Source of the DNA: Stappia stellulata
Lineage (GTDB): Bacteria; Pseudomonadota; Alphaproteobacteria; Rhizobiales; Stappiaceae
Direction of reading: 5' to 3'
Length of the DNA: 64,000 nt
Assembly: GCF_020176715.1 (NCBI RefSeq)
Contig: NZ_JAIVMF010000004.1
Span: 186,001-250,000, forward strand
The notes below the pieces were generated by a model, which was given only the letters and a program-made list of their open reading frames with translations, had not been told where the DNA came from and did no database searches. Shown piece after piece: positions 1 to 7,862 of this stretch; the stretch's first letter is position 1; every line of letters begins with the position of its first letter. A program made the position numbers and the translations under genes.

Positions 1-2
1 CG

Positions 3-191
3 CACCGGATGCTCGAGGAGGAGGGCTTCGAATTCGAGGAGGGCGGCGACGTCAAGGTCCAGTTCCATTTCGATACCAAGACCCACAAGAACATCGTCAT
101 CCCGTCACCGCCGGATCTCCTGAAGCTCGACAAGGAAGACCTCCTGACGATCGCCGCCCAAGTGATCGGCATTCAGCTCGAGTTGTTCTGA
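3..191 (+). CDS. NHLP-type leader/precursor-like peptide, 5' end outside window
   Basis: The reading frame is open to the left edge, so the gene starts outside the window. What remains is about 62 residues. The pattern of an acidic 'EEEGFEFEEGGDVKVQF' stretch, a hydrophobic strand ending in IPSPP, and then LDKEDLLTIAA matches the C-terminal part of nitrile-hydratase-like leader peptides (NHLP), which precede RiPP cores. The usual Gly-Gly/Ala-Gly cleavage motif is absent. The residues after it (VIGIQLELF) contain no Ser, Thr, Cys or Trp, so a conventional lanthionine or halotryptophan core is missing. It lies 15 bases before a JmjC gene and a LanM-like gene on the same strand, which supports a RiPP context. 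It could instead be a scaffold or carrier peptide. The family call rests on pattern recognition only. Confidence 0.6.
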   Translation, partial: HRMLEEEGFEFEEGGDVKVQFHFDTKTHKNIVIPSPPDLLKLDKEDLLTIAAQVIGIQLELF

Positions 192-206
192 GCGCGGGAG
201 GGCGTC

Positions 207-1448
207 ATGACCGTACAGGCAAGCACGCCGGCGGAAGCGTCGGCGGGCCTCGCCTCGATGCTCGCGCCGGTGTCGGTGGAGACGTTTTTCGCTGACTACT
301 ACGAAAAGCGTCCGCTGCATCTCACGGGGCGCAGCGTGGCGGAGCGCTACCCGGGGTTTCCCGACATCGAGGGGTTTGAACATCTGCTCTGGTCGCAGGA
401 GGAAAAGCTGCGCCGGGTGCTCAGGGTCAACCGGCAGGGCAGCTATTTCGCGCTGCCGCATCCCTCGCAGGGCAAGAGCCTTTTTCGCTGGTCGGTGGAC
501 AGGCTGGCCGACGGATGCACGCTGATCCTCAACGGCATGGACACGATGTCGGTGCCGGTGGCGCGCGTGGCGCGCGCCATCGAGGCGGAATTCGGCGGAA
601 AGGTCGCGGCGAACGGCTTTCTGACGCCGGCCGACCAGCAGGGGTTTCTCGCCCATTTCGACACGCATGACGTCTTTATCCTGCAGCTTGAGGGCGGCAA
701 GCGCTGGCCGTTGTTCGATCAGCGGCTGGAGCTTCCGATCGACCGGCAGATCCATCTGATCGATCAGGCCAGCGTGGGCGAGCCGACCGCTGTTTTTGAT
801 CTGGAGCCGGGCGATCTCCTGTATGTGCCGCGCGGTCTTGTGCACGGGCCGCATACGCTTGAGGGCCACTCCCTGCATCTGACCATGGGGTTCCGGCCGA
901 TGCGCTGGGTCGACTATCTCGCCGCGATGGTGCAGATCGCGGCGGAGCAGGACCCGGCCTTTCGAAGCTCGATCCTCCAGCATGACGGCGAGGCGTTCGA
1001 GGCGCTGCTGGCGGAAAAGACCGCAGTGTTCGCGAAGATTGCCGGCAAGGCGCGTCCGCGCAAGCTGGCGATGGAACGCCTTATGGAGAATTTCGGCGCG
1101 CAGCTTCGCCCCTTGCCGGGCGACCACATCAAGGTCGCGACGCGGGCCGGAGAGATCGATGCCGGGACATCCGTGCTCCGGCGTCCCGAGTGCCCCTGCC
1201 ATATCTACGAGACGGGGGATGCGGTGCGCATCCAGTTTCCCGGGATCGGCCTTGCGACGGAGGAGGACCTTCAGCCCGGCTGCATCGAGGCGCCGCTGGT
1301 GGCCGGCGGCGCGCTGCGCTGGATCGCGCGCTCCCAAGCACCGTTTTGCGCGCGTGACCTGCCGGAACCGCTTGCGCTCGACGCGCGTGTCGAACTGATA
1401 CGCCGGCTTGCCCGCGACGGGCTGCTCACGCTCTGCCCGCCCGGATGA
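207..1448 (+). CDS. JmjC/cupin-like 2-oxoglutarate oxygenase (ROXA/YcfD-like)
   Basis: This 413-residue protein has a JmjC-type cupin core: HFDTHDVFILQLEG around residue 150 gives the His-x-Asp iron ligands, and the VHGPHTLEGHSLHL segment near residues 213-225 supplies the distal His. The strand 'GDLLYVPRGLVHGPH' is typical of bacterial cupin-like protein hydroxylases. The remaining 170 C-terminal residues resemble the dimerisation/winged-helix tail of the ROXA family. Family members hydroxylate protein or peptide side chains with Fe(II), O2 and 2-oxoglutarate. Its stop overlaps the start of the LanM-like gene (ATGA), so the two are translationally coupled. Hydroxylation of the upstream NHLP peptide is the obvious hypothesis but is inferred only from position. 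Confidence 0.8.
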   Translation: MTVQASTPAEASAGLASMLAPVSVETFFADYYEKRPLHLTGRSVAERYPGFPDIEGFEHLLWSQEEKLRRVLRVNRQGSYFALPHPSQGKSLFRWSVDRLADGCTLILNGMDTMSVPVARVARAIEAEFGGKVAANGFLTPADQQGFLAHFDTHDVFILQLEGGKRWPLFDQRLELPIDRQIHLIDQASVGEPTAVFDLEPGDLLYVPRGLVHGPHTLEGHSLHLTMGFRPMRWVDYLAAMVQIAAEQDPAFRSSILQHDGEAFEALLAEKTAVFAKIAGKARPRKLAMERLMENFGAQLRPLPGDHIKVATRAGEIDAGTSVLRRPECPCHIYETGDAVRIQFPGIGLATEEDLQPGCIEAPLVAGGALRWIARSQAPFCARDLPEPLALDARVELIRRLARDGLLTLCPPG

Positions 1449-3016
1449 TCTATCGCGGCCGGGCGGAGGACCTGCCCGGGTTCGAGACCTGTCGGGCGCT
1501 GGCCGAACATGCGGTGGCGGAGGCGGTTTCGCGCGCGGGCGCAGGCGATCCGGAGACCGGCGCGCGGATCACGCGGGACGCCTTGCGCGGTCTCGTTGGC
1601 GAAGGCGCAAACGTCCTTGCCGGCATCGCGCTTGCCGAGACGGCGATGGCGCAAGCGGCCGGGGCCGCACTGCCCTTGTCCGGCCTGGCGGGGACGGGCG
1701 GATTTCATGCCTTCCAGGATGCGGCGCGGCGCGATGGCGCGCGCGGTCTGGCGGTTCATCTCGCCGTCTTCCTGGCGGACTGGACGGATGGTCTTTCGGC
1801 GGTGATGACGCGGCTTGCCGCGGATGCGGCGGCGCTGGAGGAGATGTTCGCCGTTCCCCGCGCGGCGCGTGTCGTCGGCCTCGTCGGTGCCGGCGGCGAG
1901 TATCATCGCGGCGCCTGCGTGCGGCGGATCGACTTCGACGACGGCACTCGGATTGCCTACAAGCCGCGCCCGGTCGAGCGCGAGCTTGTGTGGCACACGC
2001 TCGGCGAATGGCTTCGCGGTCAGGGAGCGGCCTCCGTGCTGTACGCACCGCAAACGCTGAAGTGCGGCGACTACGGTTGGAGCCGGTGGGTCGATCCGCG
2101 CGCTGCGACCGACAGCGCGGAGCTTGAGGCCTATTTCCGTCACGCCGGCCAGTTGCTGTTCTGGTTGTGGCTGACGAATTCGCGCGACGCGGTTGCCTCC
2201 AATCTCGTCGCGCGGGGCGCAGCGCCGTGGCTGATCGACTGCGAGACCTGTTTTTACCCCGGTGCCGATGAGCCCGCGCCACCGCTTGCGCAGACCGGGC
2301 TCTTGCCGACAGCCGGGGCCGAACCGGAGCGTGCGCGCGCCGGTCTCGCGGTGTCGGTCGCGCCGCGCCACAGCGTCCGCCATTTCAGCGTCGGGGCGGA
2401 CGGCCGCCTGGTGCTCGCCCGGCGCGACATCGCCGACGACGGTCTCGCCAACCTGCCCCGGCTTGACGGACGCGCCGTTTCGGCTCGCGGGCGCGCCGAA
2501 GAGGTGTTGCGCGGATTTCACGAGGCGGCGGGCGATGCCCTTCGCTTGCGCGAGGGACTGTTGGCGGATGGCGGGCCGTTGCGCGCTCCGGCGGGCGGCG
2601 GACGGTTCGTCCTGCGCGCGACGGTTCTCTATGGCGAGTTGATGGCCGGCTATCTGGCGCGCGGACGCGCGCCGGCGTGGCTTGAGACGATGTTGTGCGA
2701 GTTGCCGACTTCCGTCGCGCTCGATCCTCGGGTCGAGACCGCGTTGCGCGCGCGCGAGTTCGATGAACTGACGCGCATCTCCATGCCGAAATTCTTCTAT
2801 GAGGACGCGGCGGCGGCGCGCGGCGGCAGTCCCCGGCTGATCGATGGCGGTCTTGCTCTTTCGCCGCTGCGCTGCGGCCGGGCGATCGCGAGAGCGCGGC
2901 TTGCGGGTCTGCGGGAGGGCGATTTGGCGGCCCTGGACCGGGAGATCCGGGCGGCGCTGACGGGCGAGGGAGAGAGGTGTCCGGGGCGACGGGGAGCGGC
3001 GCTCACAAGCGGATGA
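1445..3016 (+). CDS. Stand-alone LanM-type (DUF4135) lanthipeptide dehydratase domain
   Basis: The 523 residues resemble the N-terminal dehydratase/kinase-like domain of class II lanthipeptide synthetases. Visible landmarks are IAYKPRPVERE (Lys173), GDYGWSRWV, RDAVASN (Asp248, Asn253) and LIDCET (Asp265). The zinc-binding LanC-like cyclase domain of full LanM proteins (about 900-1000 aa) is absent. In characterised LanM enzymes the RDAVASN position reads DxHxxN, and its His is needed for Ser/Thr phosphorylation. Here that residue is Val250, so activity may be altered or lost. The gene overlaps the JmjC gene by 4 bases and runs into the convergent oxygenase gene by 14 bases. It may act on the NHLP-like peptide, but that peptide has few Ser/Thr residues. 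Family call good, activity uncertain. Confidence 0.75.
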   Translation: MIYRGRAEDLPGFETCRALAEHAVAEAVSRAGAGDPETGARITRDALRGLVGEGANVLAGIALAETAMAQAAGAALPLSGLAGTGGFHAFQDAARRDGARGLAVHLAVFLADWTDGLSAVMTRLAADAAALEEMFAVPRAARVVGLVGAGGEYHRGACVRRIDFDDGTRIAYKPRPVERELVWHTLGEWLRGQGAASVLYAPQTLKCGDYGWSRWVDPRAATDSAELEAYFRHAGQLLFWLWLTNSRDAVASNLVARGAAPWLIDCETCFYPGADEPAPPLAQTGLLPTAGAEPERARAGLAVSVAPRHSVRHFSVGADGRLVLARRDIADDGLANLPRLDGRAVSARGRAEEVLRGFHEAAGDALRLREGLLADGGPLRAPAGGGRFVLRATVLYGELMAGYLARGRAPAWLETMLCELPTSVALDPRVETALRAREFDELTRISMPKFFYEDAAAARGGSPRLIDGGLALSPLRCGRAIARARLAGLREGDLAALDREIRAALTGEGERCPGRRGAALTSG

Positions 3017-3665
3017 AGCTGCGCTCCGCGTGGCGCCTCTTCCAGCGCGGGTCCGCCTCCACCCAGGCGACCGGCAAGAGATCGAAGGCGACGGAAATCC
3101 GCGCGTCTGCACCGCTATAGGCCGGCACGTCATGGGACAGGCCGGGCCTGGCGAACAACGTGATGTCGCCCGGCCTGTTTTCGATTTCCACCGGCTCCGT
3201 CGTTCCGTAGCGGGTCACGCTTCCGGAGGTGGAGATGTTGATATGGCCGTGCAGCGGATAGGGGTGGGCGTGGCGCGGCAGGCCCGCGCCGCTGCGCAGG
3301 ATGTTCGACCAGCACTGGATGTACATCGGCCTTTCGGCGATGCCGCGGTCCGCGCGCAGCGCGTTGATGCTTGCGCGGATCGCGTGGCCGAGGGCCTGAA
3401 AGGCCGGGTCGGCGAGCGCCAGCAGATTGTAGCTTGCGTAGCGCGACGAGGCGACGTGATCGTGCCGTTCGCTCCAGTCCGCACTGCGCGGCAGGCTCAG
3501 GATCTCGGCTTCGCGGGCGAGCACCGCGTCGCGCACGGCCGAAACGGCGGCCGCGTCCCTCCACCGGTAGAGATGCAGCGGGACGGCGTCCACGGTGAGG
3601 GTGCGAACCGGCTCTAGCCTTGCGCAGCCCTTGGCGCAGGCTCGGGTTTCCTGGGCTGGGACCAT
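3003..3665 (-). CDS. Putative 2OG-Fe(II) oxygenase (TIGR02466-like)
   Basis: The protein is about 220 residues. It contains MYIQCWSNILRSGAG, RHAHPYPLHGHINI, a middle strand IENRPGDITLFA and a closing HDVPAYSGADARISVAFDL. This arrangement of first His cluster, GDI/LF strand, distal His and Arg-Ile-Ser-x-x-Phe fits the putative 2OG-Fe(II) oxygenase family. The chosen ATG has GGAAAG upstream and overlaps the 3' end of the halogenase by about 50 bases. A GTG at 3593 would give a 196-residue protein with the N-terminus more usual for the family. It is co-transcribed with the halogenase and convergent with the LanM-like gene. It probably hydroxylates the same substrate as the other enzymes here, which is inference. 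Confidence 0.65.
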   Translation of the reverse strand: MVPAQETRACAKGCARLEPVRTLTVDAVPLHLYRWRDAAAVSAVRDAVLAREAEILSLPRSADWSERHDHVASSRYASYNLLALADPAFQALGHAIRASINALRADRGIAERPMYIQCWSNILRSGAGLPRHAHPYPLHGHINISTSGSVTRYGTTEPVEIENRPGDITLFARPGLSHDVPAYSGADARISVAFDLLPVAWVEADPRWKRRHAERSFIRL

Positions 3666-5053
3666 TCGGGCTTTCCGTGAACATGGGTGGCGAGATGGGA
3701 AACGAAGTCCGGGGACACGTGGGCGGGAGCCGGTGCGGGCGGGATGCGCGGACGGCCGTCGAAGGCGCCCAGTCCCGAAAGCACGACATCCCAATTGTTC
3801 GGCCGGTAGAAAAAGCCGGGGTCGGTTTCGATCGCCCGATAATCGCCTCGTCCCGCGGCGTTGATCACGTCCGACAGGCGCCGGCTCGGTATGCATTGCT
3901 TCAGGTCCCGCCAATAGGGCGTGTCCATGCGTTTGCTCAGCCAATAGTGGGCGAAGATGAAGTCGACGGTGGTGTCGAAGCGGCGGCGGCACAGGCGGTC
4001 CCATTCGCCGAGGTCGGCAAGGCCGGGCACGAGCGCCATGATCGCCGCCTGGGTCATCGACAGGCCTGTCGATTCCAGCGGCTCGATGAAGCCGAAGGCG
4101 CCGCCGAGCGCCACGCAGTTGCCGCGCCGGGCGCGCCGGTGGCGACCATGGCGAAAGGCAATGTGCATGGCTTTCAGGCCATCGCTTTCTTCCGCGCCAG
4201 CCTTAAGCCCCAGATCCGCGCGCAGGCGGGCCTCGGCCTGCGAGGGCGATATGTGGCGGGAACTGTAGCAATAGCCGGTGCCGAGCCTGGACCAGAGCGG
4301 GATGCGCCAGATCCAGCCGGCCTCGCCCGCGGTGCAGCGGGTGTAGGGGACGGGGCGGTCCTCGATCGCGTCATAGGGCACACGCAAGGCGACGGCGGCA
4401 TCATTTTGAAGCAGATCCGACAGCGGGTCGAAGGGCGTTTCGAGCGTCTGTCCGATCAGGAGCGCGCGAAACCCGGTGCAGTCGACGAAGAGATCGGCCG
4501 CCAGCCCCTCGACACGGGCAATGCGCTCGCCATCGCGGACCACCTCGTCCACGTGGCGGACAATGTGGTGGACGCCGAGCGCCAGCGCCAGATCGCGCAA
4601 GACGGCACCGTAGCGGGTGGCGCAGACGTGATAGCCGCGCGCCTCCTGACCGGGATCGAAGCGGTTTTCCCGGCAGAGTGTGGTGGCAGCATAGCCTTCC
4701 TGCGCACCGGGGCGGGCCCGCGTTTCGGTTTCCGGTTTGCCGAAAGGGTGGAAGAACACGCCCCCCTGGCGGTCGAAGTTGTCGAAGCGGATGCCGATCT
4801 TGTAGGTGCCGTCGGTTGCCCGGAGAAATTCGGCCTCGTCCAGTCCGAGCGCCGTGTTGAAGCGCCGCGAGATGTCGTTGAGCGATTCTCCGACGCCGAG
4901 CGGGGCGACATCGGGCGAATCCATCAAGGTGATGTCCGCCGAGGGCAGGGCGCGCTTGAGGTAGGCGGCGGCCATCCATCCGGTGGCGCCGCCTCCGATC
5001 ACGGCGATATCGGTTTGCCTCGGGCAGTTCATGGCACGGCGGTCCGGCTCCAT
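3614..5053 (-). CDS. Tryptophan-halogenase-family FAD-dependent enzyme
   Basis: This 479-residue flavoprotein has the FAD-binding GGGATGWMAAAYL (residues 20-32), GVGES (53-57), a Lys in DGTYKIGIRF (Lys85, equivalent to the catalytic Lys of PrnA), the WxWxIP signature as WIWRIPLW near residue 248, and FIEPLESTG near the catalytic Glu. All hallmarks of flavin-dependent tryptophan halogenases are therefore present. Reduced flavin must come from a reductase, and none is visible nearby. The start at 5053 follows AGGACCAGGG. A second Met seven codons later is an alternative. Many relatives in alphaproteobacteria act on peptides or unknown substrates rather than on free tryptophan. It forms an operon with the downstream oxygenase. 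Confidence 0.85.
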   Translation of the reverse strand: MEPDRRAMNCPRQTDIAVIGGGATGWMAAAYLKRALPSADITLMDSPDVAPLGVGESLNDISRRFNTALGLDEAEFLRATDGTYKIGIRFDNFDRQGGVFFHPFGKPETETRARPGAQEGYAATTLCRENRFDPGQEARGYHVCATRYGAVLRDLALALGVHHIVRHVDEVVRDGERIARVEGLAADLFVDCTGFRALLIGQTLETPFDPLSDLLQNDAAVALRVPYDAIEDRPVPYTRCTAGEAGWIWRIPLWSRLGTGYCYSSRHISPSQAEARLRADLGLKAGAEESDGLKAMHIAFRHGRHRRARRGNCVALGGAFGFIEPLESTGLSMTQAAIMALVPGLADLGEWDRLCRRRFDTTVDFIFAHYWLSKRMDTPYWRDLKQCIPSRRLSDVINAAGRGDYRAIETDPGFFYRPNNWDVVLSGLGAFDGRPRIPPAPAPAHVSPDFVSHLATHVHGKPEWSQPRKPEPAPRAAQG

Positions 5054-5171
5054 TGTCCCTGGTCCTTGAGGATGGTCCGCAACCGCTGATTGGTCAAGCT
5101 GTTACCCCTCGCGGATGCGGGTCCGCAGTTTCGCGAGGTTGGCCTCGTGACGATTTGATGACACTCTTGAT

Positions 5172-5186
5172 GTTCCGTCACGGAAC
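5172..5186. promoter_or_regulatory. Short perfect inverted repeat upstream of 97-aa gene
   Basis: GTTCCG and CGGAAC flank a 3-base TCA centre, 15 bases before the start of the following small gene and next to its GGGGAGGGG ribosome-binding region. It could be an operator or an mRNA hairpin that affects translation. No regulator is recognisable. Confidence 0.3.
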
Positions 5187-5200
5187 GTGGGGAGGGGATC

Positions 5201-5494
5201 ATGATCAGTCTGGTGGACTGCATCGCGCTGAGCGGTCTCAGCGAGGAGGAAATCTGCGCGATCGCCGAACATGAACATGTCAGCGAAACGGTTGCCTGCG
5301 GGCTGGCGCAATATCTGTCGCAGGACAAGTCCGGCGAGGGGCGGATGCGCGACATGATCATCGACGACATTCGCAATGCACGGGCGCGCGGCGACGACGA
5401 CCATGTGCGCGAACTCCTGCACGTGCTGCACCACTATCTGCGCACGCACCCGGATGCCCGCCCGGCCGTGCACCCCTGGAGTGCGGTGTTCTGA
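5201..5494 (+). CDS. Small conserved-looking hypothetical protein, 97 aa
   Basis: The product is acidic and mostly helical: a short N-terminal segment (MISLVDCIALSGLSEEEICAIAEHEH), then HVSETVACGLAQYL and a C-terminal RELLHVLHHYLRTHP. There is no signal peptide or membrane segment. A strong GGGGAGGGG ribosome-binding site lies 4-12 bases before the ATG, which makes it a credible gene. It stands alone between the divergent halogenase operon and the convergent DsrE-like gene. I recognise similar small proteins in alphaproteobacteria only as hypothetical. No function is proposed. Confidence 0.65.
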   Translation: MISLVDCIALSGLSEEEICAIAEHEHVSETVACGLAQYLSQDKSGEGRMRDMIIDDIRNARARGDDDHVRELLHVLHHYLRTHPDARPAVHPWSAVF

Positions 5495-5650
5495 AACGCG
5501 GTGTCTGCATCTGTCCCGGAAGACGCTGCGCCGGAAGATGCCGCTACGGAACGAAAAGACGCCGGCGCCCGGTGCAAGCCGGTTGCCGACGTCTGTGCGA
5601 TTGCGGTTGCGTGGAGCGAAGGTCGGACAGGCTGCACGCCGGGGGGACGA

Positions 5651-6097
5651 TCAGAACGACAGGATGCGTGCATTCTCCGCCAGAAGATGGCCCGCCATTG
5701 CCGGCGGCTTGGCCACCGAAACACCGTCGAGCAGGACGTCCGGCCCGCTGTCGCGGTTGGGAAGATAGATCGCGCAGACTTCGACCGGGGTGCCCTGGGA
5801 CATCAGCTTTCGCATCAGGTCCTGGGGACCGACGCCGAGCGGTTTCTGTGGTTTTGTGGCGGAGGCCGGCGCGTCCTTGAGCGCGAGATCCGCGGCCGGG
5901 CCGCACAGAAGGATGCGGGCCTTCGACCCCTGTTTCACGGATTGCATCGTCAGCACCATGGCCATCATCTGCGTCTGGGCATCGGGGGCCGCGAGCACGG
6001 TGACGAGCGCGGGCTTCGCGGCGGTCTCGGCGGAGACGGCGGCGGAAAGCGGCAGGGTGACGGCGACGAGCGCGGCCGACAGGAGGGTTTTCAGCAT
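5651..6097 (-). CDS. Secreted DsrE-family protein
   Basis: The 148-residue product begins MLKTLLSAALVAVTLPLSAAVSAE, a clear Sec signal peptide, followed by a DsrE/DsrF-like fold: strand PALVTVLAAPDAQTQMMAMVL, then GSKARILLCGPAADLAL and VEVCAIYLPNRD. Two Cys residues, in ILLCGP and VEVCAIY, are in positions typical of DsrE-like sulfur-handling proteins. The ATG at 6097 was chosen because it starts the signal peptide, and the reading frame extends further upstream without support. It is the last gene of the SQR operon. A periplasmic sulfur-carrier role is plausible but inferred. Confidence 0.75.
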   Translation of the reverse strand: MLKTLLSAALVAVTLPLSAAVSAETAAKPALVTVLAAPDAQTQMMAMVLTMQSVKQGSKARILLCGPAADLALKDAPASATKPQKPLGVGPQDLMRKLMSQGTPVEVCAIYLPNRDSGPDVLLDGVSVAKPPAMAGHLLAENARILSF

Positions 6098-6135
6098 GGT
6101 GGGGTTCCTGGATTGCTGGGGAGGGGACGGTTGCT

Positions 6136-6489
6136 TCAGGATTCGCGACGCGGCGCGATCAGCGCCAGTGCGACATAGGTGACGATCGTCAGGCCGACGG
6201 CCCCGGTCGTGCCGATGGCGATCAAGACGATGACATCGACAGGGCCGCCGATGTCGGAAAAGCCCGAACTGGTGATCCATTGCACGAAGAGGATCGCGGC
6301 GAGCGCACCGACGGGAGCCATCAGTTCGGCACGCAGGAAACGGTGCCCCTCGAGCCGGTGCTCGCGCAGCACGATCACGATGAAGGCGGCGGTGACCGCG
6401 AGTGCGGCGGCCACGAGTCCCCAGAACAGGAACACACCGAACATCTCCTCGAAGACGGCGAGCAGGGTGGAAAGGGTAAGGTCCTTCAT
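6136..6489 (-). CDS. DUF5368-like membrane protein
   Basis: This 117-residue protein has about three hydrophobic segments (FGVFLFWGLVAAALAVTAAF, LMAPVGALAAILFVQWI and VIVLIAIGTTGAVGLTIVTY) separated by short charged loops. The phrase FVQWITSSGFSDIGGPVDV is characteristic of the DUF5368 family that I recall from rhodobacterial genomes. It sits 13 bases downstream of the SQR gene and upstream of the DsrE-like gene on the same strand, so it probably belongs to sulfide oxidation or sulfur transport. No biochemical role is known to me. Confidence 0.65.
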   Translation of the reverse strand: MKDLTLSTLLAVFEEMFGVFLFWGLVAAALAVTAAFIVIVLREHRLEGHRFLRAELMAPVGALAAILFVQWITSSGFSDIGGPVDVIVLIAIGTTGAVGLTIVTYVALALIAPRRES

Positions 6490-6502
6490 GGTGTCTTGCT
6501 CC

Positions 6503-7834
6503 TTACGCGCGGCCGCGCAGCATGGCGTTGTAGGTGGCCTTGAGCGCGATTTCCTTCATCAGCCAGGAGATCCAGAGCTCTTCAAGCGGCGCGATGATTC
6601 CGGGAAAGGACGGGGTCAGGTTGTTGTCGTAGTCGAACTCGACCAGCATCGCGCGGCCGATGCGGGTGATCAGCGGGCAGGAGGTGTAGCCGTCGTAGCG
6701 CGCCTGGCTGTCGCGGCCGGCGATCTGCGCGGTGAGTTGCGCCTCGACGACGGGGACCTGCCACTTGACGCTGGCCGCGGTCTTGCCCTTCGGCACACCG
6801 GCGACGTCGCCGACTGCAAAGACCTCCGGATAGCGCAGGTGGCGCAGGCTGTGCTTGTCGACCTCGACCCAGCCCTCGGAGACCCATTTTCCGGTTTTCC
6901 ACGACAGCGGGCTGTCGCGGATGACGTCGGGTGCACGCATCGGCGGAATGACGTTGGTAAAGTCGTAGCCGATCTCCTTCGACCCCTCCGGGGTCTGGAA
7001 GGTCGCGATCTTGCGGCCGGGATCGATGGCCGTCATGACATGATTGCGGACCGACGCGACGCCCCGGTCTTCAAACAGCATGCGGACCTTTTCATCGACG
7101 ATGGGAACCGAAAAGAAGGTGTCGTTGTGAGCCGCGTAGACGAGTTCCGCTTTGCTCCGAGTGCCTTTCTTGCGGGCGTAGTCATCGGTCAGAAAGGTGT
7201 ATTTGAGCGGTGCGCCGGCGCATTTCATTTCCGTCGCCGGTCGCGTGAACAGGGCGATGCCGCCCTTGTCGGTGAAGCGGTCCATTTCTTCCCAGGTCCT
7301 GGCCGCATGTTCCGGCCCGGCATAGACCGCGCCGATGCCGTTGCTGCCGACCAGGTCGAGCGACATTCCCTCGATGGCGTCGAAGTCGAGTTTCAAGCCG
7401 GTGGCAACGACAAGGTAGTCGTAGGCGATGGCTGTGCCGCCGGTGGTCACGACGCGTCGGGCATCCGGATCGATCTCGGCGGCAGCTTCCGGCACCCAAT
7501 CAATGGTGCGCGGCAGCCAGTCGGCGGTCGCGGAAACCGAGTAGTCCGCCGGCTTGAGCCCGGCGGCGATCAGCGTGAAGCCCGGCTGATAATAGTGCTG
7601 CATGCGCGGATCGAGGATCGTGATCCGGGCCCCGTCGAGCGTTTCCGACAACCGGTTGGCGAGCGCGGTGCCGGCCGCGCCGGCGCCGAGGATCAAGATA
7701 CGGGCATTCGTCTTCACGCTCTGGGCCGAAGAGGCGGCGGGCAGTGCGGACAGCGCCGCCAGTCCCGCGGACATCGCCAGGAAATCACGTCGCGTGGTCA
7801 ACAAGGGCGTACTCCCGAGGTTCGTTTTTGCCAT
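6503..7834 (-). CDS. sqr: Sulfide:quinone oxidoreductase-type flavoprotein with Tat signal
   Basis: The 443-residue protein starts with a twin-arginine signal (TTRRDFLAMSAGLAALSAL, ending near SSAQ) and then the FAD-binding ILILGAGAAGTALANRL. Redox-active Cys candidates are in EMKCAGAPLK and YTSCPLITRIG, and the second FAD motif is PEVFAVGDVAG. The C-terminal helix ELWISWLMKEIALKATYNAML suits peripheral membrane binding. This fits the SQR/FCSD superfamily, which oxidises sulfide to sulfane sulfur and passes electrons to quinone or cytochrome c. Without a visible cytochrome partner, SQR is preferred. The ATG at 7834 places the Tat motif near the N-terminus. An ATTC-N8-GAAT operator and a TATAAT box lie just upstream. 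Confidence 0.85.
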   Translation of the reverse strand: MAKTNLGSTPLLTTRRDFLAMSAGLAALSALPAASSAQSVKTNARILILGAGAAGTALANRLSETLDGARITILDPRMQHYYQPGFTLIAAGLKPADYSVSATADWLPRTIDWVPEAAAEIDPDARRVVTTGGTAIAYDYLVVATGLKLDFDAIEGMSLDLVGSNGIGAVYAGPEHAARTWEEMDRFTDKGGIALFTRPATEMKCAGAPLKYTFLTDDYARKKGTRSKAELVYAAHNDTFFSVPIVDEKVRMLFEDRGVASVRNHVMTAIDPGRKIATFQTPEGSKEIGYDFTNVIPPMRAPDVIRDSPLSWKTGKWVSEGWVEVDKHSLRHLRYPEVFAVGDVAGVPKGKTAASVKWQVPVVEAQLTAQIAGRDSQARYDGYTSCPLITRIGRAMLVEFDYDNNLTPSFPGIIAPLEELWISWLMKEIALKATYNAMLRGRA

Positions 7835-7862
7835 GCCGTCGGGCCAATGCCTGCAGCAGGAA

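Noticed and set aside
105-1337. Long reading frame on the minus strand opposite the JmjC gene
   Set aside because: It is a high-GC shadow. Its translation is Arg/Ala-rich and shows no fold or motif, while the plus-strand JmjC protein has clear catalytic residues.
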